Shown one piece after another: positions 28,238-38,385 of a stretch of DNA of 64,000 nucleotides. This stretch comes from Zelonia costaricensis. Its lineage: Eukaryota; Euglenozoa; Kinetoplastea; Trypanosomatida; Trypanosomatidae. Where the stretch lies: positions 1 through 64,000 of the forward strand of contig JASAOO010003539.1 of the NCBI GenBank assembly GCA_030849075.1, in the 5' to 3' direction. The notes beneath the pieces are model-generated. The model worked only from the letters and a program-made list of their open reading frames with translations, did no database searches and was not told where the DNA came from. Position numbers and translations under genes: made by a program. Position 1 is the first letter of the stretch; each line of letters starts with the position of its first letter.

Positions 28238-29101
28238 ATGTCCTCCGTGGCACCTAAGATGCCGATGCGGGTGTGGCTGCGGGTGCACGCCAAGGCAATC
28301 TGCCAAGCGCTCCCGCTCTCCTTCCTCATTGTGGTGGAGGCGCGTGACCTCTACTACCGCGCCACGTGGGACGTCGCGGCGCTGCCGCCAAGCAAGTTCG
28401 AGGTTGGCGATGTGATTGCCGTGTGCAACCGGTGGTACACCCTGCCGACGTGGGGCCACGTCGCGTACAGCTTGGTGTCCAAGGTGCTCCTCAAGTCCTG
28501 CTGGGACGACGTCGGCGTCATCTCCGCCGTGACGGATGGCAAGCCGCACATCCTCTTCGTCGACTTCAGTGGCGCGCACGAGCAGCCGCTTGACACGTTT
28601 TTGGATGAGCGCCGCCCCCGCGGCGCCGCCGTGCGGAAGCTGGTCCGCGACGAGGGCATGCCGCCGCTCAGTCCGGCGGTCGCCGACCTCTTCTACAAGG
28701 AGGTGGTGAAGATCCCGGTTGAGCCGTGGTATCTCTTCTCCGCGAGTCTGCGCAGTGGCAGCGATCACAAGTACTACGAGTTCTGCGTCGGCATGCACGA
28801 GCAGCGGTGCAAGATTCGGGGCATGCTACGACGGCACCAGTCGCGGCAAGCCGTTGAGGCGCAGCAGACGTCGCTGAAGGAGATGGAGGTGATGCGGCAG
28901 CACCTCGCCAAGTTTGTTGAGCCGGTCACGCACTTTCACCTCTTCAACGGCTCCCTCATTGCGTCCTTCTTCGCAACTTACGGCCTTGTGGACCGCAACC
29001 TGCCCCCGCCGTCCCGCTACGTGCCGCAGGACTTTGCCCACACCGTGCCCTTCCTCGGCGCCACTGCACTCGACGAGCCCGTCGTCTTCTTCAAGAACTG
29101 A
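28238..29101 (+). CDS. Possible permuted papain-fold (NlpC/P60-like) protein
   Basis: A conserved-looking 287-residue protein. Its layout suggests the permuted papain/NlpC-P60 group (YiiX/DUF830-like). The block FEVGDVIAVCNRWYTLPTWGH (about 48-70) resembles the GD-[VIL]-I entry strand. KVLLKSCWDDVGVI resembles the strand where the family usually has SHVGI, with Asp in place of His here. A helical middle region leads to a late segment, LFNGSLIASFFATYGLVDR, like the Ser/Cys-x-L-V helix before the closing P-x-x-[FY] motif (YVPQDFAH). The expected catalytic Cys/His pair is not obvious, so it may be inactive. The first 35 residues are basic-hydrophobic and could anchor it. Family call is tentative; otherwise hypothetical. 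Confidence 0.7.
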   Translation: MSSVAPKMPMRVWLRVHAKAICQALPLSFLIVVEARDLYYRATWDVAALPPSKFEVGDVIAVCNRWYTLPTWGHVAYSLVSKVLLKSCWDDVGVISAVTDGKPHILFVDFSGAHEQPLDTFLDERRPRGAAVRKLVRDEGMPPLSPAVADLFYKEVVKIPVEPWYLFSASLRSGSDHKYYEFCVGMHEQRCKIRGMLRRHQSRQAVEAQQTSLKEMEVMRQHLAKFVEPVTHFHLFNGSLIASFFATYGLVDRNLPPPSRYVPQDFAHTVPFLGATALDEPVVFFKN

Positions 29102-29766
29102 GCCGGCAGGAGTGGCTCGTAGAGCGAGAAACCCCTTCCAGCTCTCCCTTTCCCTTCACATACACAGACACACACCAGCTCTTGGGCAAGACACACGCGA
29201 CGGGATCGCGCGTTCTCACACAACAAATCCCGTTCCACTCAAGCAAGCCAATGCACCCGACAGGTAGCCGTCGCGACAGTGAGGTGCTCCCGCAGCGAGA
29301 GGAAGAGGGAGGCACGCGTGGACGCCGCCTGACCTTCACATTCGTCCGACCCCCTTCCCGCTCGTCATTGTGTTCAAAGATGGGTGAAGAGGCGCAGCCC
29401 GTCTAAGCGCAGGAGTGGGGTCTCGTCTCAGCACCGTATGCACCCCTGTGCACCGTCTGCGGCCGCTCTCTCGGCACACTCTTCCCTTTCCTCGATAACC
29501 TCCTCCACGCAACGGCCGCTGCTTCGTTGTGGTGGTCCCGGTGCTCCTGCCCCGCCGTGCACACGCTGGCCTTCCCCTCCCCTCTCCATTTCCTCCCTCC
29601 CCGCCCCCCCCCCCCACCGTCCGCCCCCACACTCAACGCCCCTCTGCAGAGACGTTTTGTGGGCCGCACGCACTAAGCTGTGCCGCCGTCTCAGCGGAGC
29701 GCACACCACGCGGAGCCTTGTGAAGGCAGTAGAAGCTGCACGAACGTGTTGCAATTCCTTAGAGCC
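29102..29766. other. Intergenic spacer
   Basis: C/T tract with a C run near 29608-29616, then AG 29648-29649 (cctctgcag), the probable acceptor; AG 29761-29762 just before the ATG is weaker. No gene seen. Confidence 0.55.
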
Positions 29767-30672
29767 ATGGTGACCCCACCAACGTCATCGCCGCCCTTCT
29801 CGAACAGCGAGAGCGCATCGTGGTCGCGGCGCATCAGCAAGGCGGATATCTACCCCAGCTCACTTGATGCCATCGCGGCCCGCATCGACGCGTTGCGCTC
29901 TCTCTGGGCCACAGACGGTGCCGCCCGCGTCGTGCCCGTCGCACGCGCCCTGTGCTCGCCGCTCTTCCTCCGGCTGGAGGCGGACGAGACACTGGCCGGG
30001 TCGCTGCTCGGCCCGCGCGCCGCGTACGCGCCGCCTCGCGCCCCTCTCGCGGAGCGCGACGCCGCACACTGCGTGCTGGCCGTGGCGCGCCTCCTTCCCC
30101 GCCTGCACGCGAGCGGCGTCGTGCATGGGCACCTGTATGCGGACGTCGTGTGGGCCGACACAACCGCAGCCGCCGCCCACCTGCACCGCGTTGTGGTGGC
30201 CGAGTGCGAGCTGCCCATCAGCGCTCTCGTCCCGCAGGGGCGGGCGGGGCACGCGGCACGGCGGTGTGCAGCGCCGGAGGTGCTGCGGGGCGAGCCGTAC
30301 ACCGCCGCCGCAGACGTGTGGGGCCTCGCCGTGCTTCTCGTGCAGCTCCTGCTGGGGCCGTCCAAGGCGATCTGCACGGTGGATCTCGAGGACTCTGACC
30401 TGCTGTCGCCCTTCATCTCGGTCTTGAGCCCCGCCGCGGCCAGTCTGGTGCTGCCCTGCCTCAAGAGCGACCCGCAGGCCCGTCCGCTGCTGTGGGAGGT
30501 CCTGCGCCACCCGTTTCTCGCCGCCGCAGAGCGGGATGTGCAGTCGGCAGCTGCCAGCGACGCGGACGGTGGCGGTGGTGGCGACAAGGGAAGCTCCAGC
30601 AGCGTCAGCGTGAGCCCTAGCGACGCAGACGAGGAATCTGAATCAGAAGAAAGCGACAGCGACTCGGTCTGA
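29767..30672 (+). CDS. Pseudokinase, C-lobe only
   Basis: A 301-residue protein resembling only the C-lobe of a protein kinase. The catalytic-loop position reads VVHGHLYADVV (H120-G121-H122 in place of HRD, and no K-x-x-x-N). The DFG position appears as E146-C147-E148 within VVVAECELP. The APE motif is intact (A169-P170-E171), followed by the family helix F (YTAAADVWGLAVLLVQLLLG). There is no glycine loop or VAIK lysine in the N-terminal 100 residues. The C terminus is an acidic Ser/Glu/Asp tail of about 35 residues. Catalysis is therefore unlikely; a scaffold or allosteric role is inferred. The start at 29767 is chosen because upstream in-frame codons are not ATG. Confidence 0.75.
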   Translation: MVTPPTSSPPFSNSESASWSRRISKADIYPSSLDAIAARIDALRSLWATDGAARVVPVARALCSPLFLRLEADETLAGSLLGPRAAYAPPRAPLAERDAAHCVLAVARLLPRLHASGVVHGHLYADVVWADTTAAAAHLHRVVVAECELPISALVPQGRAGHAARRCAAPEVLRGEPYTAAADVWGLAVLLVQLLLGPSKAICTVDLEDSDLLSPFISVLSPAAASLVLPCLKSDPQARPLLWEVLRHPFLAAAERDVQSAAASDADGGGGGDKGSSSSVSVSPSDADEESESEESDSDSV

Positions 30673-31373
30673 GCGGGAACGGCACACACCTCCCCTGCGT
30701 GCAGGCCATGCATGCGACCTCCTACCTGGTGCATGGCAGAGGGGGGAGGAGGAGGAGGAGAGCGGAGTGCACGCAGAGCATGTAAGCCCGGTCGGCCGTG
30801 TGTACCCGGCCACGCCTCCAGCCAGCCAGAGGCGCCACTTTGCTCAACGATGCGTTTCATGGAAGACAAAAGGAGGGCAAAAAAGGGTGACACACTTGGA
30901 CGGAACCACCTCGCGCAGCGTGCCTGCTGACACCGAAGCCGCGCGAGTGCTTTATTTGTGGCGAGCGCGTTCCCTTCTCCACCTCCAGCGCAGGCGCACT
31001 CATGCATGTGCCTCACTCTCTTCCCGTCTGCCTTGTCCGTGTGTCTCCTCTCTCTCCCTCACTCTCACTCGACGCGCGCCTCCTGCCTCCCCCCCCCACT
31101 CCTGCTCCCGCAGCTACCACGCGTGGTGGACCCTCTATCCCATCACTTGACGTGCTCAAGAAGCAACACGACGCACCTGCTGTGGCACTCTCGTCTTGTC
31201 GCCGACCTCGTTCGCTTATCTTCACGCCGCCTCCGCTCCCCTCGTCTGCCTTTCCCCTCTCCCTTTCCGTCTTGTGTGCTGCTCGAGCGCTTCCCCCTCC
31301 CCCCCCCTCCCCCACTGTGGTCGTGGCTGCTTCTCGGTGACTTCCACAGCCCGTCGTACGGTGTGCAGCAGCC
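30673..31373. other. Intergenic spacer
   Basis: Purine-rich near 30736-30760, then C/T-rich from 30960. C runs near 31090 and 31296-31311 precede AG 31348-31349 (cttccacag), the probable SEC63 acceptor. No gene seen. Confidence 0.6.
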
Positions 31374-32864
31374 ATGGCGGAAGGCGGCGTCGGTGGCAGC
31401 GATGAGAGCTTCATCTCCTTCGCCTTTGCCGTGACGTCAGTGATTCTCATCGTGCTCTACATCCCGTGGCTGATCGGCAAGGTGCGCCGCACCATCCTCT
31501 TCTACCAATGCACCAAGAAGGAGCAGGCCAGCATGGTCAACCCGCTGACGGAGATGTGGGACTCTGCGACGTACATTCCGCGCGTCTTGTATGCGGTGGC
31601 CCAGGACCCGGCCGCTGTCGTCGCGGGCGCGAAGGTGTGCATGGCTGAGAAGGTCTTCTTCCTGCGCTGTGTTATGCCGAAGTTCCTCAAGTTTGTCATT
31701 CGCCCCCGCATCCTGGTGCCGATGCTGTGGTTTGTGCTCTTCTCCTCGGCCATGTACGCCTCCCTCACCTTCGACCCGCACGCCATTCTCGGCCTGCCCT
31801 CCTCGGCGTCGACGGCCGACATCAAGAAGACGTACCGCTCCCTCTCCAAGCGCTACCATCCCGATCACAACAAGACCGAGGGCGCGCGTGAGCTGTACGT
31901 GCAGGTGCGCCGCGCCTACAAGGCGCTCGTAGATCGCGAGGCATTCGAGGAGGAGGAGATGAAGAACACTCGCGAGTTCTCCGTCGGCGTCGCGCTGCCG
32001 CGCTTCCTGACGTCGCGCGAGCACGACGGGCTCGTCCTGTTCGGCCTGCTCGGTCTTCTTATAGGCCTGCCCATCTACATCTGGTACACCTTCACGAACG
32101 ACAAGAAGGTGCCGCGGCTGCTGTGGCACATCCGCTTCGACAAGGAGCGTGTCGAGCACTTCCTGGTGCACTTTGGCGTGCCGGTCGACCCTAAATACGT
32201 CGCGCGCCGCGGGTCGCGCCGCGCCATTCTGCGCACCCTCATCGCCCTCAACATCGTCCCACCGAACGTCCGCGAGGACGTCGTCAACGCGTTCCCGCCG
32301 ATCCCGGACTTTGTGCAGCGCTGCATCGAGGCCGAGAAGAACGCGACGCTGTTCCGCAACCTCGGGCTGGACGCCAAGGCGGTGGAGGCGCTGAAGTCGT
32401 ACATGGCCCTTAACGGGGTGAAGATCGTGGACGAGTATGAGGCGGCCAACCCGCGCAGCGGCGAGGAGGCCAAGGCGGACGACTTCCAGCGCATCTCCCT
32501 CTCCGCCTACCGAGCCACCCGCTACCTCTTCCAGCAGCACACCGTCCAGGTGGAGCGGGCGCTGGAGGAGCTGCAGGTCGCGATGGGCGGCAACGTGCCA
32601 AGCGCCAAGAAGCTGCTGAACCTGCACGAGGAGCTCTACGACCTGCTCGACATGGTCTACCTCCGCTCCGACAAGCCAAACAAGCAGCTCGTGCTGAAGC
32701 TCATCGCAATGCCGCAGCGCGTCTCGGACATCGTCGACGCTGTCGAGCCGGAGATGCAGCTTGTGTACCACCGCTACTACAAGAACTACATGAACCAGAT
32801 CCAGCAGCAGCAGCAGCGCGCCGCGCGTGGCGGCGGCGGCGGTGGTGGTGGTGCGATGCATTAG
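31374..32864 (+). CDS. SEC63: Sec63 translocon J-protein
   Basis: Sec63 is an ER membrane protein that recruits BiP to the Sec61 translocon through a lumenal J domain. The 496 residues show membrane segments at about 13-33, 112-130 and 219-240. A J domain lies between the second and third (FDPHAILGLPSSAS... at about 134-190) with H162-P163-D164 intact. A cytosolic Sec63/Brl-like helical domain follows (LWHIRFDKERVEHFLVHFGVP onward). The tail is Gln-rich, then Gly-rich, ending AMH. The acidic cytosolic tail typical of yeast Sec63 is absent. It fits functionally with the GRP170-like chaperone at 49.2 kb. The start follows the acceptor by 24 bases. Confidence 0.9.
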   Translation: MAEGGVGGSDESFISFAFAVTSVILIVLYIPWLIGKVRRTILFYQCTKKEQASMVNPLTEMWDSATYIPRVLYAVAQDPAAVVAGAKVCMAEKVFFLRCVMPKFLKFVIRPRILVPMLWFVLFSSAMYASLTFDPHAILGLPSSASTADIKKTYRSLSKRYHPDHNKTEGARELYVQVRRAYKALVDREAFEEEEMKNTREFSVGVALPRFLTSREHDGLVLFGLLGLLIGLPIYIWYTFTNDKKVPRLLWHIRFDKERVEHFLVHFGVPVDPKYVARRGSRRAILRTLIALNIVPPNVREDVVNAFPPIPDFVQRCIEAEKNATLFRNLGLDAKAVEALKSYMALNGVKIVDEYEAANPRSGEEAKADDFQRISLSAYRATRYLFQQHTVQVERALEELQVAMGGNVPSAKKLLNLHEELYDLLDMVYLRSDKPNKQLVLKLIAMPQRVSDIVDAVEPEMQLVYHRYYKNYMNQIQQQQQRAARGGGGGGGGAMH

Positions 32865-33722
32865 CGGTGTACGCGAGTGCGGCGCGTGCGGAGAGCGCCA
32901 TGAGGGGAGGCCGTACAGGATGTGCCGTGTGTGTGTGTGTCTCTGTCTGGTCGAGCCCCTCTTCCCCCTCCCCCGACGCTCACATGTGTACAGGGGATCG
33001 GGGCGCAAGGGGGGGGGAAGGGATGTAAGCCCTAAGCGCTCCGTGGTTGCGTGCTGTGCCCCTCCCCTCCTCTCCCCCCCCCCCCCGTTCTCTCTCCCCT
33101 CTCATGGCGTAACGGGTGTGTTTTGTGGCTTCCTGTCGTTTAGCGCTCGGCCCCAGTGACGTCGCGCGGTGCGGTTCTCCCTGGGCCCCAACGAAAACCG
33201 CGCCGCCGCCGGCTAAGATCCAGAGGATCCCACTTGTTGCTAAGTCACAACACACACCCGCCCTTTGTGGCACCGCGCGCTCGAGTGCACACATGCGCGG
33301 AAACGTCGCTGGCGCACTCCCTCAGCGAACCTCCCATGCTCCTCCCACCTGCGGCGGTCAGCGAGGTGCATCGGGGCGCGCGTGCACCCGCCGCAGAGCT
33401 CCTTCTCGAGCGCAGGCGCCGCTCGCTTTGACAGCACCGCCGTAGAACCTGCGAGCGTCTGCGGTGCGCGCTTTCCATGCAATGCACAGCGTCTCCATTG
33501 TGCCCCCACCACCTCAACCACCACCAACCCCCCGCCCCCTCTTTCTTCCTGCCCCTCTCCCCCCCCATCCCCATGCCCACACACGCACGGACACGCTCAC
33601 CGCGAATGACCTGCGGCTGCACTGGCGCCTTTTTTCCCCCCTCAACAAACACACAAAGCAGCACAGCCGCCGCCACTGCACTTTCTTTTCTCCCGCAGAC
33701 GCCCCTCTCCTCCTCTTCGGCG
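32865..33722. other. Intergenic spacer
   Basis: GT-rich stretch near 32926-32945, C run near 33071-33084, then C/T-rich sequence. AG 33697-33698 (ttttctcccgcag) is a strong acceptor 24 bases before the CGR1 start. No gene seen. Confidence 0.6.
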
Positions 33723-34067
33723 ATGGCAAAGTTGGAGCAGCGCAAGCTGGAAAAGGCGCGCGGGGAGCCGAAGCACAAGCTCGACTCCCTCAAGACCAAG
33801 ACGGGTGCCAAGCAGCGGTGGGACAAGAAGATGAAGGAGAAGGAGCGCGTGCAGCGCGTACGCAACCTGTCGCAGCAGCTCAAGGACGAGATCAATGCGG
33901 AGCAGAAGCGCGCCGCTGAGGCACGCAAGGCGAACCAGCAGCGCAAGGTCGACAACGAGAAGAAGAACATGGTGGTGCAGAACATCAAGAACGAGAAGGC
34001 GATCCGCAAGCTCAGCCCGAAGCACCGCCGCGCCGCACGCATTTTCATGCTGCACGAGCTCAACTAG
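33723..34067 (+). CDS. CGR1: Cgr1-family rRNA-processing protein
   Basis: Small nucleolar protein of the Cgr1/CCDC86 family, which acts in 60S ribosomal subunit assembly and pre-rRNA processing. The 114 residues are almost wholly charged helix: K/R/E/Q repeats with W33-D-K-K-M-K-E-K-E-R, a long E/K/R/A stretch, and the family signature NEKKNMVVQNIKNEKAIRKL followed by a basic end. No other domain. The frame is open upstream, but that sequence is pyrimidine spacer 5' of acceptor 33698. Length matches fungal Cgr1 (about 110-120). Confidence 0.85.
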   Translation: MAKLEQRKLEKARGEPKHKLDSLKTKTGAKQRWDKKMKEKERVQRVRNLSQQLKDEINAEQKRAAEARKANQQRKVDNEKKNMVVQNIKNEKAIRKLSPKHRRAARIFMLHELN

Positions 34068-35978
34068 CCACCGCCGTTGCGCAGGTGTGCGAGTCATGGC
34101 CGCCGCCGTTGGGGTGCAAACACGCGCTCAGTGGTGTAGCACACCCTGCCCACCTCTCCTTCGATTAAACCGATAAAAATCCGAAGCAACACAAACAAAA
34201 AACGAAAGCGGGAGCACACCTAGCTCAGAATGAAACACGCGCGCAGAGAGAGGCCCCTCAACATGACTCTAAAGAGGCCCGAGTGCAAGCACGGCAGCAG
34301 TGTCGCCGTGTCTTTGCGCCTCTGAGAACAAGTTCCGTTCCTGGCCATCACTCTCGCGCGGCTGGGCTACTCGGTCAGACCCCCACGCACACACACAGTC
34401 ACGCACGATGCTTCTTCTCTTTCGACGTGCACCCTGCAACGACACTGCTGCCTCACTGCATCTCTCCGTTCCACCTCGTGCCTCTGCCGCGGGGACGCGC
34501 TGGCACATCGGCACGCCGCCTCCCTTGGATAATCATTCGTCTTTTCGTTGCGCTTCCTCACAGTCGTGCGCAGCCTGCACGCTTGTCAGCTTGACGCCCG
34601 CCTTCACCCCCGGTCGATTGCTGAATTGTTCCTTCAACGTGGCGAGTTTCGCCACGACCCCCATCCGAAAAGCGCGCAGCACATTCGGTCTCGCCCCTCC
34701 CCCCCCCCCCCCCGGTCGCCCCTCTGCGTCACGTCGTCTTGTAGCGTTTCTTCGCTTTCAACACGCCCACACAGCGTCATAGTTTCTGCATCGGCTTCTT
34801 TCTCCTGTTCTGCTTTCCTCCTTCACACACATACACATACACGAAACCTTGCTCCTCCCCACCGCCACGGCCTCCATCATCTTCCCCTCTGTCGAATCGG
34901 CTGAGTGCGTGTGCGCTTGCGAAGTGGCTGTCGTTTCTTGCCAGACTCGCGTGAGTTTGGGTACGGACTGTGTTGTCGCTGCTGCCTTCAATTTGTCTTC
35001 GCTGCCAACAGGTCGCCGCGCAGTTCTGTTCTCGCCTCTGACGGCTTCCTGACTCCGCCCATCAAGTGACACGTTGACCACCACCACCACCACCACCCAC
35101 CAGCTTCCCTCTTTCCACTCCCTCCTCGCTTGTTTTGTTTTATTCCTCCCTCCAAACCCCTCCTCCACAATAGAGTAGCACTAGGGTAGAAGTCGGTGTT
35201 GTGTAGCGTGGTAGACTCCTTTTATCGCTTGCCTCCCTCCTTGTTTCTACGTGTGTGCGTGTGTAACTCTCCTCACCTGCCGTCTGCTTGAGCGTTCGTC
35301 TCCGTTTCCGCGTGCACTTCACTTTTACCCTTTTTTTACCTTTGCCCTCGTGCAGCTGACACTCCTCGCAGCTTCGCTTGTGTCTTTTTTTTTTTTTGAT
35401 TCTCGCCTAGTGCGTCTCCCTTCGCACCCTGCCGTCTTTCCTTTCCTGAGCATACACGTCGGCGGCCTCTAGCACAACTCTCCGCCCCCTACACACACAC
35501 TCTCTCAGCAAGCACCCTGCGCCGTGGCCGTGTCCAGCTGCCTTTCCCCCTGCCGTGAAACGATCTCGCCGCTTCTCGTGTGGTCTTCCGTGAGTCACAG
35601 CTGATTTTCTACGGTTTGCTGCCTTGTGTGTCGCTGACGCCTCCCCCCCCCCCGGCCTGCGCCGTCGTTGTGCCATTGCTAGCAGGCCTGCAGGGAGCCC
35701 GAACTCCTCACCTCCCACGCACAGGATAATCAGACACGCGTGCCCGCCCTCCCGCCGTAGATCAGAGCCGACTCAGCGTCCCCGTTTCTTCTCGTCTTTT
35801 TTTTTGTCCGCATCCAGATCTCACTTTCCGTCACCTTGCCTTCACCCACGCGTTGATTTCCTTTTTTTTTCCGTTCTTATCTCGTGCACACGCACGCGCG
35901 GTCTTTGACAATCAGAAACGCCTCGATAGATCGAGGCGAGCAACTGTGGCTTCACGAGTGCACTCTCTCTCTCTCTCG
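34068..35978. other. 1.9-kb spacer with 5' UTR hairpin
   Basis: Non-coding by composition: C run 34699-34713, CCA repeats at about 35071-35092, T run near 35386-35398, and alternating C/T tracts to 35880. AG 35914-35915 is the probable acceptor for the phosphatase gene, giving a 63-base 5' UTR that includes a perfect hairpin (35919-35938). No gene recognised on either strand. Confidence 0.6.
35919..35938 (+). promoter_or_regulatory. Inverted repeat in phosphatase 5' UTR
   Basis: cgcctcgat-ag-atcgaggcg is a perfect 9-bp inverted repeat. As RNA it would fold as an 8-bp stem with a UAGA loop. It starts four bases after the predicted splice acceptor and ends 40 bases before the ATG, so it would sit near the 5' end of the mRNA, where it could affect translation. 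Confidence 0.6.
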
Positions 35979-37061
35979 ATGGACACGCGTTCCTGCACGC
36001 CGCCGGCGGTGAGTGGCGACGAGCTGTTCCCCGGCTCCTGCCGGCACCGCCTCTTCATGAACGAGGAGGACGGGAACGACACGAATGGGGCGCTGCTGGA
36101 GAGCAGCACCACGATGCGCCCGTCAGAGAGCCTACCACGGCCGTCTGTGTCCCGCGCGTCGGGCGACACGCGCCTCAGCGACGCCATCGACGCCGCCGTC
36201 GAGCTGCCCTCGCCAACGCGGCTACCCTGCTCCCCGCGGCGCGCCTTTCAGCCCATTCCAATCAACCTCCCCCCTGAAAGCTCCTTTGGCCGCACCGGGT
36301 TCCAGTCGTGGCCGGTGGACGGCGGTGCGAGCACCGGCATGCCGTGGCGCCCTTCCGCCAACGCGGCTCGGCCAAGCCTCAACCCCGCGCCGGTCATGCG
36401 CGCCTCGGCAGACCACCTCATGACACCCGAAGTCCAGCGAGCCGGCAATGCCGCCGCCGCCACGCCGGGTGTGCTGGGTCACCTGCTTTTTACGCCGCAG
36501 GTGCCACCGGTGTGCCAGACGTGGCGCGCCAATCTAGACGCGGAGCTGGACAGCGTGGCCACCAAGTGGCCGCCCGATCAGCTGCCACTCGTAACCCCCC
36601 TCATCGAGCGAGGCCTCTACGTTGGCGGCTCCCCGGATGCGGAGACGATTGCCCAGCTCCACGCGCTGGGGGTGCGTCACATCGTGAACTGCTGCGCGCA
36701 GGACGTCCACACGGCACCTGAGGTGACGGCCCAGTTTTGCGTGCACCACTTCGAGGCCTACGACTCGCCAGAGTACCTCATTCTCCACCGCTACTACGAC
36801 GCCTTTGCGAAACTCGTGTCGACGCTCCGCGCGGGTGGCGAGTCGGTCTTTGTGCACTGCATCGCCGGTGTGAACCGCAGTGTGACGCTCTGCGCGGCGT
36901 ACCTGATGGACAGCCTCTCCCTCGACCCTGTAGAGGCGATCCGCGTGTTTCGTGCAAACGGACGCATGTACATTCTCGACAACCACGGCTTCCGCCACCA
37001 ACTCGTGGACCACTACCTGCAGGGCCTTGATTCGTGTGGCGCCCGCTTGACGCTCCTGTGA
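35979..37061 (+). CDS. Dual-specificity protein phosphatase
   Basis: A 360-residue protein with a C-terminal DSP domain (about 210-355). The signature H293-C294-I-A-G-V-N-R300-S301 matches HCxxGxxR[ST], with C294 the nucleophile and R300 the phosphate-binding arginine. YVGGSPDAETIAQLHALGVRHIVN is the usual DSP entry, and a likely general-acid Asp lies in YDSPE. The helix after the loop (VTLCAAYLMDSLSLDPVEAIRVFR) is also typical. The N-terminal ~200 residues are Ser/Pro/Arg-rich and probably disordered, perhaps regulatory. Substrates could be phosphotyrosine/threonine of MAP kinases or another phosphoester; no substrate-specific domain is visible. The ATG at 35979 is the first after acceptor 35915. 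Confidence 0.9.
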   Translation: MDTRSCTPPAVSGDELFPGSCRHRLFMNEEDGNDTNGALLESSTTMRPSESLPRPSVSRASGDTRLSDAIDAAVELPSPTRLPCSPRRAFQPIPINLPPESSFGRTGFQSWPVDGGASTGMPWRPSANAARPSLNPAPVMRASADHLMTPEVQRAGNAAAATPGVLGHLLFTPQVPPVCQTWRANLDAELDSVATKWPPDQLPLVTPLIERGLYVGGSPDAETIAQLHALGVRHIVNCCAQDVHTAPEVTAQFCVHHFEAYDSPEYLILHRYYDAFAKLVSTLRAGGESVFVHCIAGVNRSVTLCAAYLMDSLSLDPVEAIRVFRANGRMYILDNHGFRHQLVDHYLQGLDSCGARLTLL

Positions 37062-38385
37062 CGCGCAACCGTGCGGCTGGCAACAAGCAGCCAGCCTCGT
37101 CCTCCCACCGGGTCTTCTCGTTGCGTTTAGGTAGGGAGCTGAGTGAGGCCGAGCCTTCTTTTCCTTTACACGTTGTAGCGGTCATGTAGACCTTGCTTCC
37201 CGAATTCCGCTCCCGACTGACCCACTCTTTGAGTGTTTGTGCCGCCTGTTTCCATGTACGGTCAGCCGTCGACCTCGTCACAATTCCCTTTTCTTGCGTG
37301 GGAGGCCAGCTGCTCGGGCCGCCAGCGCTGCTGCCGCCGCCGGTGTAGGCTCGTCAAGTGGACACAGATACGGACTCGCCCCAAACAGAAGCAGAAAACA
37401 CAGAAGCGGTGCGACCTCTTACGTTTATCATAGATGTACGTCGTGAATGCACATGAAAGGGGAGCATTTTTCCATAGAGGAAGACATATGCGACGACACC
37501 TGGGTAAGGTCCCTTTTTTGTGCCTATCACGTACGTGTGTGTGTGTGTGTCTTCAAGTGACGGTGTCTTCTGTGCCCCGTTGTTGGCGTCTTGAGGCGAT
37601 TCCGATTTCGTTTCACCTTTGCTCCCCGCCTCTTTTTTCAAGCGGTTTGTGTTGTGATGTCCGCTCCCCTCCGCGGTGTCATTCCGCACTCTTGTACACG
37701 TGTGCGTTGCTGGCTGTACCGGGAAGGACATGTCCAGCCACCAACGACCCCGCCCGCGCCTCCGGTAGAGCAGGGTGGGCGGTGGCATGTGAGTAGCTGT
37801 GTACCTCTCTTGTGAGCATCTGTCTTGCTTTCTCCGCACCGCTGCGATGAGGCGAGCGACAACAAAAAGAAAACGCAAGCAAACAGACGGCGTCACTTCG
37901 ACGGTCATCAGCGGCCACCAAACTCGGCACCGCGCTGCGGGTGCGGCGCTCACGGGGAGGGGGGGCGCGGTCTCCGCTACTGGACCGCACCGCGGAAAGC
38001 CCCTTGCCGTTGCCTCGACTACGCGCATGTCCATGGCGCAACCCATGCGCGAGCGCACTGTGCAGAGCCCCCGCGTGGCCTTCACACCCGCAATCGTCGT
38101 TGTTTGCCGCTTTGCCGTCTACTGCTGCTTATGGGACCCAACAACGCCTTTTCCTCCCTTACCACACACACGACCACATCGATCAGTCAGAAGGGCGCAA
38201 CGGGGCTTTCGCACAGCAGCGCTCTGCGACCTCGTTAATCCATCCCAAAGAAGAAACACAACTGGGATTCCCTTGCGAGGAGGGGAGCCGTCGTCCTCGG
38301 CGCCTTGCCTCCCCACGCGATCCTCGTCTGCTACCTTCATCCCCTCCCCCCCCCTCCGCTCTACTCATTCGCTTGCACTCCGGCA
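37062..38385. other. 1.3-kb spacer
   Basis: Mixed composition with a GT run at about 37536-37550. The segment before the next gene is C-rich (38340-38358), but the nearest clear AG after a tract is 38215-38216, leaving a longer 5' UTR. Open frames on both strands here lack any domain or codon bias. Confidence 0.55.

Noticed and set aside
31437..33008. 523-codon minus-strand frame over SEC63
   Set aside because: Mirror of a well-supported + strand gene; no domain of its own.
37354..38085. 243-codon minus-strand frame in the spacer before SNAP50
   Set aside because: No domain, no splice acceptor in the right orientation, composition of spacer DNA.
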